NCBI GenBank assembly: GCA_019416395.1
Contig: DXXH01000041.1
Span: forward strand, 7,953 to 21,303
Reading direction: 5' to 3'
DNA: 13,351 nucleotides
Source: Clostridiales bacterium
GTDB lineage: Bacteria > Bacillota > Clostridia > Oscillospirales > Acutalibacteraceae
Shown here: positions 1-6,175 of the stretch, in pieces
Layout of the letters: every line of letters begins with the position of its first letter
Position numbering within the stretch: position 1 is the first letter of the stretch
Notes under the pieces: generated by a model
Databases searched by the model: none
What the model saw: the letters and a program-made list of their open reading frames with translations, nothing else
What the model was told of the DNA's origin: nothing
Position numbers and translations under genes: made by a program

Positions 1-500
1 GTTGTGGGTTCCGTCTTGGAGTCCGCTTTCTTGGCGGAGGGCTTGCGCACGGTTTTGGTGGCTGCCTTGGGAGCGGCGGAAACAAATTTCCACTGCTGGC
101 CTTCGCCGTCCACATCTTCCCAAATCTGGGCGGGAGCGCCGTCCTCATCGCTCATGTCCACAATGTCCAGAGCTTTTCCGGCCATAACATTGATAATCTT
201 CTTGTAAGTACTGGTCACGTTTTCCAGCTTCCACAGCTGGCTTTCCCCGTCCACGTCTTCCCAGGTTTGGGCCCAGGTGCCGTTGGCGGTGCCGTTGGCC
301 ATCACGTCCAACACTTTGCCGGAAGCTTTGTTGAAAAGCTTTACGCCGTTTTCTGTTTCCACCGAGGTCCAGATCTGGGCGTCGGTTTTCACAGGCTCAG
401 CCTGCTCCACTACCAGGCCGTTATCCAGGCCAGTAGCCTGCAAAGCTTTCCCGCTTCTGCGGTTAACGATCATGAATTGCGCTGTCTTTTTACCAGCCAT
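1..500 (-). CDS. Ricin-type beta-trefoil (RICIN domain) protein, 3' end cut by window
   Basis: Reading from ATG at 500 gives 166 codons, open to the window edge, so the C-terminus is missing. Three homologous subdomains follow one another (about residues 8-48, 52-92 and 99-139). Each carries the Q-x-W motif of ricin B-type carbohydrate-binding trefoils: QIW at 42-44, QTW at 78-80 and QIW at 125-127, with further QLW (88-90) and QQW (135-137). The element WEDVDGE occurs twice (80-86, 127-133). After residue 141 the chain becomes rich in Lys, Ala and Pro (for example KPSAKK), like histone H1-type tails. The N-terminus (MAGKKTAQFMIV) has no signal peptide and no membrane segment is seen, so a cytosolic location is inferred. 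A ribosome binding site (AAAGGAAG) lies upstream of the ATG. The fold is confident; ligand and role are unknown. It could bind a glycan, or use the fold for another ligand. Confidence 0.85.
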   Translation of the reverse strand, partial: MAGKKTAQFMIVNRRSGKALQATGLDNGLVVEQAEPVKTDAQIWTSVETENGVKLFNKASGKVLDVMANGTANGTWAQTWEDVDGESQLWKLENVTSTYKKIINVMAGKALDIVDMSDEDGAPAQIWEDVDGEGQQWKFVSAAPKAATKTVRKPSAKKADSKTEPT

Positions 501-561
501 CTGTGAAACTTCCTTTCTATACTTAGCCTAAAGAATTATCTGTAAAATCTAGCTTGTCTGC

Positions 562-590
562 ATTATATTCTTTTTCGGCGTTTCTGTCAA
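562..590 (-). promoter_or_regulatory. Perfect-consensus sigma-A promoter of the ricin-type protein gene
   Basis: On the minus strand TTGACA (590-585) and TATAAT (567-562) are separated by exactly 17 bp. Every base of both boxes matches the consensus. The expected transcript start near 555 gives a leader of about 55 nt before the ATG at 500. Strong, largely constitutive expression is inferred. Confidence 0.9.
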
Positions 591-601
591 ATTCCGGGAA
601 T

Positions 602-739
602 CCGCGAAAAATCTGGATTTCTCCCGCTTTTTTGGGTTTTGGCTTGTGGCTTTTGTCTATAATTGGGCAAGGCTTTGGGGACTGGAAGGCCCGAAATTGG
701 TGAAAAGCGGAAATTTTCCAAAAATCCGGCCTTTCGCGG
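602..739. repeat. Imperfect inverted repeat between the two divergent promoters
   Basis: The left arm (602-620) reads CCGCGAAA, five other bases, then GGATTT. The right arm (722-739) reads AAATCC, four other bases, then TTTCGCGG, which is the reverse complement of the conserved parts. One arm lies about 12 bp upstream of the -35 of the ricin-type gene, the other 1 bp upstream of the -35 of the ATPase gene. The roughly 150 bp between the promoters hold no gene that I can support. A shared regulator site is possible but unproven. Confidence 0.45.
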
Positions 740-740
740 C

Positions 741-769
741 TTGGAAACACTGCCTTCTTGGTGTATACT
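741..769 (+). promoter_or_regulatory. Sigma-A promoter of the P-type ATPase gene
   Basis: TTGGAA (741-746) and TATACT (764-769) are separated by 17 bp. The expected start near 776 leaves only about 30 nt of leader, too short for a riboswitch. Confidence 0.8.
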
Positions 770-792
770 TTGGGTAATGAATTTTGCCGCAT

Positions 793-798
793 AGGAGG
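793..798 (+). promoter_or_regulatory. Ribosome binding site that decides the ATPase start
   Basis: AGGAGG at 793-798 is only 2 nt from the in-frame GTG at 801, but 8 nt from the in-frame TTG at 807. The spacing favours the TTG start. Confidence 0.75.
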
Positions 799-806
799 GA
801 GTGCTT

Positions 807-3269
807 TTGCCCCGCAGCAATAACCGCGACACACGTCGTTCCGCCAGTTCGTCTTCCCGGCGTCAAACGGTGGAACGTTTTCACCCGGCCCCCCAAACTG
901 GCCTTTCCCAGGACCAGGTCCAACAGCGGATCCGCCAGGGTTTACACAATGGGACCACCGGCATCAAAACCAAAACAGAAGCCCAGATCATTCGGGAAAA
1001 TGTATTCACCTTCTTCAACATTCTCAACTTCGCATTGGCTGCCGCAGTGATCCTGGTAGGTTCCTTCCGCAGCGCCGTGTTCCTGGGCGTGATCCTGGCC
1101 AATATCCTGATCGGCTCCTTCCAGAGTATCCGGGCAAAGCGCACGTTGGATAAGCTGTCCATTGTCTCCGCGCCGAAAGCAGAGGTTCTGCGGGGAGGAC
1201 AAAAGCACTCCATCCCTGTGGAGCAGGTAGTGCTGGACGATCTTTTGCTGCTGGCTTCCGGCAATCAGATCTGTTCCGACGCCATTGTGGTGGCCGGGGA
1301 ATGCGAGGTCAACGAATCCCTGATCACCGGGGAATCGGATCCCATTCTCAAACGTCCCGGAGACAGCCTGCTGTCCGGTAGCTTTGTGGTCAGCGGGAAT
1401 TGCCAGGCCCAGGTGGAGCATGTGGGCGCTGACAACTACGCCACCAAAATCACCGGGGACGCCAAGTACATCAAAAAGCGGAATTCGGAAATCATGGACT
1501 CCATCGACCGGATTGTGAAAGTGGTGGGCTTTGGAATCCTTCCCATCGGCGCTTTGCTGTTTTGGAAGCAGTTCTTCGTCCTGGGCGACGACCTTCAGAC
1601 TTCGGTGGTCAGCACCACCGCCGCCATGGTGGGCATGATCCCCGAGGGTTTGGTGCTGTTGATCAGCGTGTGTTTCGCCGTCAGCGTGGTGAAGCTTTCC
1701 GCCCGGAAGACCCTGGTGCGGGACCTGTACTGTGTGGAAACCCTGGCCCGGGTAGATGCCCTTTGCCTGGATAAAACCGGTACCATCACCGAGGGCACCA
1801 TGCAGGTGGACGAGTTCGTGCCCTTCGAGGGTGTTACCGAGCAGGAGATGACGGTGCCCCTCACGGCCCTGGTATCCAACCTGAGCGACAGCAATCCCAC
1901 TTTCCAGGCCATTCAGGACCGGCTGCCGGATCCCAGTCCCTGGCGGGCTTCCACTCTGGTGCCTTTTTCTTCCGCCCGGAAGTGGAGTGGGGCCTTTTTC
2001 CCGGGGCAGGGCGCGTACATTATGGGCGCCGGGGAATTTATCCTGGGGGAAGGGTTCGAGACCATTCGCCAGCAGGTGGAATCCTATTCCCAGAAAGGGC
2101 AGCGTGTGCTGCTGCTGGTTCACAGCCAGGAAGATTTTGAAGGCCAGGAGCTTCCCGGAGAGCTGCGGCTGCTGGGATTGGTGCTTCTCGGCGACAAGAT
2201 CCGGCGGGAAGCCCCACGGACTCTCCGGTATTTCGCCGACCAGGGGGTGGACCTGAAGGTGATTTCCGGGGACAATGCGGTGACGGTGGCCAATATCGCC
2301 CGGAAAGCGGGGTTGGAGAACGCGGATAAATACGTGGACGCCACCACGCTCCACACAGAAGAAGACATTCGCCAGGCGGTAAACGAGTACGCGGTGTTTG
2401 GCCGGGTCACCCCCCAGCAGAAGCTGAGTTTCGTCAAAGCCTTGAAGGCCCAGGGGCATACCGTGGCCATGACCGGCGACGGCGTCAACGATGTGCTGGC
2501 CTTGAAGGAAGCGGATTGCTCCATTGCCATGGCTTCGGGCAGCGATGCGGCCCGCACCGTTTCCAGCTTGGTGCTGCTGGATTCCAATTTTGCTTCCATG
2601 CCTTTGGTGGTGCAGGAAGGACGCCGGTCCATCAACAACTTGCAGCGGTCCAGCGCCCTGTTTTTGTCCAAGACCATTTTTTCCGCCTTGATCGCCGTGC
2701 TGTTTATTTTCATCAACTACACCTATCCCTTCCAGCCGGTGCAGCAAACGTTGATCAGCACCCTGACCATTGGAACGCCTTCCTTTATCCTGGCGTTGGA
2801 GCCCAATAAAGAACGGCTCCGGGGAAAGTTTATTTTAAACGTGATCCGTCAGAGCATTCCGGCGGCTGTGACCATGGCGGCAAACATTGTGTTGCTGTGT
2901 GCTCTCAGCGGGCCTCTGGGGCTTTCCAACCAGGACATGTCCACTTTGGCGGTAGTGCTGACCAGTATGACCGGTTTTATCATGCTGTTCAAAGTGAGCA
3001 CGCCTTTCAACGGTCTGCGTGGCGCCCTGTTCGGGGTGCTGTTGGCCGGATTCGTGGGGGCATCCCTGTTCCTCAGTGATTTCTTTGCCCTGAGCACCTT
3101 TACGCTGCCCATGCTGATGGCGCTGGCACCCATGCTGCTGTTCGCCATTGTGATGATGCTGACGCTGGTGCATTTGGTAGACCATGTGATCGCCAATTCC
3201 CAAAGCCCGGTTTACCCGCTGAAAATGGGGCGAAAGAAGAAAAACGGCCGTACCCGTCACGGGCGGTAA
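807..3269 (+). CDS. CtpE-like cation-transporting P-type ATPase (probably Ca2+)
   Basis: An 820-aa membrane pump. From the TTG start it shows the actuator motif TGES (174-177), PEGL in membrane helix 4 (279-282), the phosphorylated Asp322 in DKTGT, the nucleotide-domain element KGQRVLLL, and the hinge motif TGDGVND (556-562). Hydrophobic pairs lie near 67-105, 235-257 and 267-297, with a cluster of C-terminal helices after about 610, as in P2-type ATPases. PEGL is typical of Ca2+ pumps. Helix 6 instead reads TLTIGTPSF where SERCA-like pumps have an acidic NLVTDG-type motif; this is the pattern I associate with mycobacterial CtpE. Ca2+ export is therefore inferred, and another divalent cation is possible. 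The N-terminus is Arg/Ser-rich (residues 2-20) and the C-terminus is basic (GRKKKNGRTRHGR), both presumably cytosolic. The start is TTG at 807 on ribosome-binding-site spacing; GTG at 801 would add two residues. It is monocistronic, with its own promoter and a terminator just downstream. Confidence 0.93.
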   Translation: MPRSNNRDTRRSASSSSRRQTVERFHPAPQTGLSQDQVQQRIRQGLHNGTTGIKTKTEAQIIRENVFTFFNILNFALAAAVILVGSFRSAVFLGVILANILIGSFQSIRAKRTLDKLSIVSAPKAEVLRGGQKHSIPVEQVVLDDLLLLASGNQICSDAIVVAGECEVNESLITGESDPILKRPGDSLLSGSFVVSGNCQAQVEHVGADNYATKITGDAKYIKKRNSEIMDSIDRIVKVVGFGILPIGALLFWKQFFVLGDDLQTSVVSTTAAMVGMIPEGLVLLISVCFAVSVVKLSARKTLVRDLYCVETLARVDALCLDKTGTITEGTMQVDEFVPFEGVTEQEMTVPLTALVSNLSDSNPTFQAIQDRLPDPSPWRASTLVPFSSARKWSGAFFPGQGAYIMGAGEFILGEGFETIRQQVESYSQKGQRVLLLVHSQEDFEGQELPGELRLLGLVLLGDKIRREAPRTLRYFADQGVDLKVISGDNAVTVANIARKAGLENADKYVDATTLHTEEDIRQAVNEYAVFGRVTPQQKLSFVKALKAQGHTVAMTGDGVNDVLALKEADCSIAMASGSDAARTVSSLVLLDSNFASMPLVVQEGRRSINNLQRSSALFLSKTIFSALIAVLFIFINYTYPFQPVQQTLISTLTIGTPSFILALEPNKERLRGKFILNVIRQSIPAAVTMAANIVLLCALSGPLGLSNQDMSTLAVVLTSMTGFIMLFKVSTPFNGLRGALFGVLLAGFVGASLFLSDFFALSTFTLPMLMALAPMLLFAIVMMLTLVHLVDHVIANSQSPVYPLKMGRKKKNGRTRHGR

Positions 3270-3300
3270 AGGGTTGCCCGGAAGGGGAACAGCATATGAA

Positions 3301-3328
3301 AAAGGCTCCCGGTTTTCCGGGAGCCTTT
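3301..3328. terminator. Bidirectional intrinsic terminator between the ATPase gene and pyrE
   Basis: A perfect 12-bp stem pairs AAAGGCTCCCGG (3301-3312) with CCGGGAGCCTTT (3317-3328) around a TTTT loop. On the minus strand it ends in a run of five T, so it mainly ends the pyrE transcript. On the plus strand it follows the ATPase stop by about 30 nt. Confidence 0.9.
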
Positions 3329-3348
3329 CTGTTTCTGCTGTCTCTGGG

Positions 3349-4011
3349 TTACAGGACGCAGTATTGTTCCATGTAGCTTTCCATGGCTTTGATCAGTTCG
3401 GGATCGGTGCCGTTGTGTTTCAGGTACTCGTGAATATCCACCACAGTGACAATGGGGTGGACTTTCACGCCGAACTCCTCTTCCACTTCCATGATGGCGG
3501 TTTTTCCGGGGGTGTGACCCACTTCGCACCGGTCCACGCTGATGAACATATGGGGAACCTGTACGTCGGCGCAGGCCTTCAGAATGGGCATGGTTTCCCG
3601 TACGGCGGTGCCAGCGGTGATCACGTCCTCGATGATGATGATCCGGTCGCCGTCCTGGGGCTGGTACCCCACCGTGCCGCCGCCTTCGCCGTGGTCTTTC
3701 ACTTCTTTCCGGTTGAAGAAATAGGGCCGGTCAATGTTGAAATCCCGGTACAGGGCTATGGAACAGGCGGTAGCCAGGGGGATTCCTTTGTAGGCCGGAC
3801 CAAACATGGCCTCAAATTCGCTGCCCACAGTCTCTTTTACCAGGCTGGCATAGTAGCTGCCCAGCCGGGAAAGCTGCGCGCCGGTCTTGTAGTTGCCGGT
3901 GTTCACGAAGTACTGGGTATTCCGGCCGCTCTTCGTAACGAAATGGCCAAAACGGAGCACTTGGGCCGAAAGCATAAATTCAATAAATTCCTTTTTCTTT
4001 TCCGTCAGCAT
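3349..4011 (-). CDS. pyrE: Orotate phosphoribosyltransferase
   Basis: A 220-aa cytosolic enzyme that joins orotate to phosphoribosyl pyrophosphate to make orotidine 5'-phosphate, the fifth step of de novo pyrimidine synthesis. The PRPP-binding signature IIIIEDVITAGTAV is at 124-137, with the acidic pair Glu129-Asp130. The mobile-loop element FFNRKEVKDHGEGG (98-111) carries the catalytic Lys and His expected for this family, and the N-terminal FVTKSGR matches the substrate-binding end. Length fits the family (about 200-230). AAAGGA lies 9-10 nt upstream of the ATG. It is the second gene of a minus-strand operon, 35 nt after the small upstream gene, and ends just before a strong terminator. No other pyr gene is in the window, and no PyrR attenuator or other pyrimidine control element is visible in the short leader. 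Confidence 0.96.
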   Translation of the reverse strand: MLTEKKKEFIEFMLSAQVLRFGHFVTKSGRNTQYFVNTGNYKTGAQLSRLGSYYASLVKETVGSEFEAMFGPAYKGIPLATACSIALYRDFNIDRPYFFNRKEVKDHGEGGGTVGYQPQDGDRIIIIEDVITAGTAVRETMPILKACADVQVPHMFISVDRCEVGHTPGKTAIMEVEEEFGVKVHPIVTVVDIHEYLKHNGTDPELIKAMESYMEQYCVL

Positions 4012-4046
4012 CGCACTGTTTCCTTTCTTACCGGGGATTTACCGGC

Positions 4047-4313
4047 TTATTCCCCGCTCTCTTCGGGGGTTTTATACAGGTTGAACCGGAACAATTTAGA
4101 TTCATCTGATTCCTTCTCGCACATGACGAAAGCCTCGGCGATTTTGCCTCCTTCGATCAGCGCGGTAAGGCCTACCAGTTGGCAAAGCTTACTCTTGAGG
4201 TTCAGCCGATCGCCGTCCCGAGTCATGAGATACACTTCGCCCTCGCAGCTGTCCAGCACCTTCAAAAAAGCGGGCACATCAATGTCGTGCAATTCTACCA
4301 TCTTAGGTGACAT
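4047..4313 (-). CDS. Small conserved-looking protein of unknown function, co-transcribed with pyrE
   Basis: An 88-aa soluble protein (MSPKMVELHD...) with no signal peptide, no membrane segment and no cysteine cluster. The core EGEVYLMTRDGDRLNLKSK (near 24-42) followed by GLTALIEGGKIAEA has the look of a compact alpha/beta fold. I recall similar short proteins in clostridia with an HPr-like fold, sometimes carrying an unsupported polyA polymerase label, but I cannot verify this and assign no function. The ATG at 4313 is chosen because GGAGG sits 7 nt upstream. The longer reading from 4352 is impossible for the predicted transcript, since that ATG lies inside the promoter -10 box. It precedes pyrE by 35 nt under one promoter, so the two are probably co-expressed. 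Confidence 0.78.
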   Translation of the reverse strand: MSPKMVELHDIDVPAFLKVLDSCEGEVYLMTRDGDRLNLKSKLCQLVGLTALIEGGKIAEAFVMCEKESDESKLFRFNLYKTPEESGE

Positions 4314-4320
4314 GGTCATT

Positions 4321-4325
4321 CCTCC
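4321..4325 (-). promoter_or_regulatory. Ribosome binding site that fixes the 88-aa start
   Basis: GGAGG on the minus strand is 7 nt before the ATG at 4313. A nearer ATG at 4319 is only 1 nt away and is therefore unlikely. Confidence 0.7.
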
Positions 4326-4347
4326 CTTGCTTGATTGTTCCGTTGCC

Positions 4348-4376
4348 ATCATAGCACACTTTCCCTAAAGATGCAA
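4348..4376 (-). promoter_or_regulatory. Sigma-A promoter of the small gene-pyrE operon
   Basis: On the minus strand TTGCAT (4376-4371) and TATGAT (4353-4348) are separated by 17 bp. The predicted start near 4341 gives a leader of about 28 nt. It closely resembles the divergent promoter at 4506-4534. Confidence 0.82.
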
Positions 4377-4505
4377 CCAGTACCGGTCTGCCGCCGCCTG
4401 GGACCGGAGCTTTTTGGGGAACGGAAACCCTTCCTGGCGAAAGGCGGTTTCTGTGCTGGGGAGTTCCATGAAACGGGGTGGAAAAGAGACGCCCGGGCAA
4501 GCTGG

Positions 4506-4534
4506 TTGCATGTTGTGGGAAAGTTTGATACAAT
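4506..4534 (+). promoter_or_regulatory. Sigma-A promoter of the phosphohexomutase gene
   Basis: TTGCAT (4506-4511) and TACAAT (4529-4534) are separated by 17 bp. The predicted start is near 4541, which rules out the upstream in-frame start at 4414. Confidence 0.85.
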
Positions 4535-4563
4535 GGGGGCAGATCATGAAAGGGGCGTTGGTT

Positions 4564-6078
4564 ATGGACTATCTGAAATTAAAAAGCGGCACGGATATCC
4601 GGGGCGTGGCGGTAGACGGAGTGGCGGGGGAACCGGTCACCCTTACGGACCAGGTTGTGGAAACCATTGCTGCAGCGTTTCTCAAGTGGGTGGAGAATCA
4701 TCTGGGGAAGGAGCCTGCAGGGCTGCGGGTTGCTGTGGGCCATGATTCCCGGATTTCCGCGGATCGGATCAGCGGGGCTTTGCAGCGGGTGTTCCTAAAA
4801 TATGGTGTGCATGTGCTGGATTGCGGGCTGGCTTCCACTCCTTCCATGTTTTGGGCGACGTTGGATCTTCCTTGTGACTGCTCGGTGCAGATCACGGCCA
4901 GCCATCACCCCTATCACCGGAACGGGCTGAAATTCTTCACTCCCCAGGGGGGCTTGGACGCTCCGGACATCACGGAGATTTTGCAGCTTGCCCAGCAGGG
5001 GGACTGCCCTGCCCAGGAGACTCCCGGCACCCGGGAAGCTTGCGGATACATGAAGGATTACGCCAAGCGGCTGCGGGAAACCATTCAGAAGGGTGTGGAC
5101 GCCCCGGACTATCAGCACCCGTTGAAAGGGTTCCACATTGTGGTAGACGCCGGCAACGGCGCAGGCGGATTCTACGCCACGGAAGTGCTGGCGCCTTTGG
5201 GCGCGGACATAACCGGCAGCCAGTTTTTGGAGCCTGACGGAATGTTCCCCAACCACATTCCCAATCCGGAAAACGAAACGGCCATGTCCTTTATCTGCCG
5301 GGCAGTGAAGGAGTCCAAGGCGGACCTGGGAGTGATCTTTGACACGGACGTGGATCGTGGCGCGGCGGTGGACAGCCGTGGGGAAGAGATTAACCGGAAC
5401 CGCCTGGTGGCGCTGGCGTCGGCCATCGCCTTAGAGGACAACCCTGGTGGCACAGTGGTTACGGACTCCATCACCTCTGACGGGCTGAAGGAGTATATTG
5501 AAAATACGCTGGGCGGCAAACACCACCGGTTCAAGCGGGGATATAAGAATGTGATCAACGAAGCCCTGCGGCTGAATGCAGAAGGGATCAACTGCCCCTT
5601 GGCCATTGAGACCAGCGGCCATGCGGCCATGCGGGAAAACCACTTCCTGGACGACGGCGCTTACTTGGTGACGAAGATCCTGATCAAAATGGCGTCCTTG
5701 CGGAAAGAGGGGAAGGAGCTGGAAGACCTGCTGGCCCCCTTGCGGGAACCGGTGGAAGCCGATGAGGTGCGCCTGCCCATTACCGACCCGGAATTCCGTT
5801 CCCGAGGCGAGGCGTTGATTCGCTCCCTGGAAGAGTACGCCAAGGAGCAGGGCTGGGCCATTGCTCCGGACAACCGGGAAGGCATTCGGGTGTCTTTCCC
5901 CAAGGGAGAAGGCCAGGGCTGGTTCCTGATGCGGCTTTCCGTCCATGACCCCATTTTGCCCATCAACCTGGAAAGCGATGTGTCCGGCGGTGTAGAAGTG
6001 ATCGGGAAAAAACTGCTGGCATTTTTCAAATCCCACACCCAGGGTGTGGATATTTCTCCTATGGAAAAATTCTCCTGA
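4564..6078 (+). CDS. Phosphomannomutase/phosphoglucomutase family phosphohexomutase
   Basis: A 504-aa alpha-D-phosphohexomutase that moves phosphate between C1 and C6 of a hexose through a phosphoserine intermediate, feeding glycogen, nucleotide-sugar and envelope synthesis. The four family motifs are present in order. The active-site loop TASHHP has phosphoserine candidate Ser113, the metal loop DTDVDR has Asp260, Asp262 and Asp264, the sugar-binding loop ETSGH is at 349-353, and a C-terminal phosphate-binding REGIRVSF follows. TASHHP and DTDVDR differ slightly from the common TASHNP and DGDADR but keep the functional residues. Glucose versus mannose specificity cannot be read from this. The ATG at 4564 has AAAGGGG 8 nt upstream and lies about 23 nt after the predicted transcript start; an in-frame ATG at 4546 is too close to that start. 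It is monocistronic, with a terminator about 30 nt after the stop. Confidence 0.93.
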   Translation: MDYLKLKSGTDIRGVAVDGVAGEPVTLTDQVVETIAAAFLKWVENHLGKEPAGLRVAVGHDSRISADRISGALQRVFLKYGVHVLDCGLASTPSMFWATLDLPCDCSVQITASHHPYHRNGLKFFTPQGGLDAPDITEILQLAQQGDCPAQETPGTREACGYMKDYAKRLRETIQKGVDAPDYQHPLKGFHIVVDAGNGAGGFYATEVLAPLGADITGSQFLEPDGMFPNHIPNPENETAMSFICRAVKESKADLGVIFDTDVDRGAAVDSRGEEINRNRLVALASAIALEDNPGGTVVTDSITSDGLKEYIENTLGGKHHRFKRGYKNVINEALRLNAEGINCPLAIETSGHAAMRENHFLDDGAYLVTKILIKMASLRKEGKELEDLLAPLREPVEADEVRLPITDPEFRSRGEALIRSLEEYAKEQGWAIAPDNREGIRVSFPKGEGQGWFLMRLSVHDPILPINLESDVSGGVEVIGKKLLAFFKSHTQGVDISPMEKFS

Positions 6079-6105
6079 CCTTTGGAAACACAGCTTTTGA
6101 AATGG

Positions 6106-6143
6106 AAAAAGAGCCCCCGTCTCACAAGGACAGGGGCTCTTTT
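6106..6143. terminator. Bidirectional terminator between the phosphohexomutase gene and spoVAD
   Basis: AAAAGAGCCCC (left arm, within 6106-6117) pairs with GGGGCTCTTTT (6133-6143). A short inner GTC/GAC pairing and a TCACAAG loop complete it. T-runs appear at the 3' side on both strands, so it can end both convergent transcripts. Confidence 0.88.
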
Positions 6144-6175
6144 CGTTTGGAAGCCAGGGGACAAATTTCCCATGG

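Larger units (their letters stand above)
4346..4536. repeat. 35-bp inverted repeat formed by two divergent promoters
   Basis: The arms are 4346-4380 (read on the minus strand) and 4502-4536 (read on the plus strand). They share CTGGTTGCAT at the -35 end, GGGAAAGT in the spacer, and the -10 framework TAnnATGG. By eye 28 of 35 positions are identical, including non-consensus spacer bases. The 121 bp between the arms contain no gene that I can support. Confidence 0.7.

Noticed and set aside
596..633. Hairpin GGGAATCC/GGATT-TCT-CCC followed by a T-run on the plus strand, resembling a terminator
   Set aside because: The stem is bulged, and no plus-strand gene lies upstream that it could end. An antisense transcript over the ricin-type gene is possible but not supported.
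632..663. TATAAT at 658-663 as a third plus-strand promoter
   Set aside because: No -35 box occurs at 16-18 bp; the nearest TTG-containing hexamers give 13 or 20 bp. No gene start fits.
523..834. A 103-codon minus-strand frame in the ricin-type/ATPase intergenic region
   Set aside because: It overlaps both divergent promoters and the ATPase start and shows no domain or ribosome binding site.
942..2747. A 601-codon open frame on the minus strand across the ATPase gene
   Set aside because: It is antisense to a gene with all P-type ATPase motifs. Its product is Gly/His/Gln-rich without any domain, and GC-rich codon use explains the missing stops.
4383..4415. CCGGTC/GACCGG hairpin followed by AGCTTTTT between the two divergent promoters
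   Set aside because: It is terminator-like on the plus strand, but no plus-strand transcript is expected to reach it after the terminator at 3301-3328. The T-run is short.
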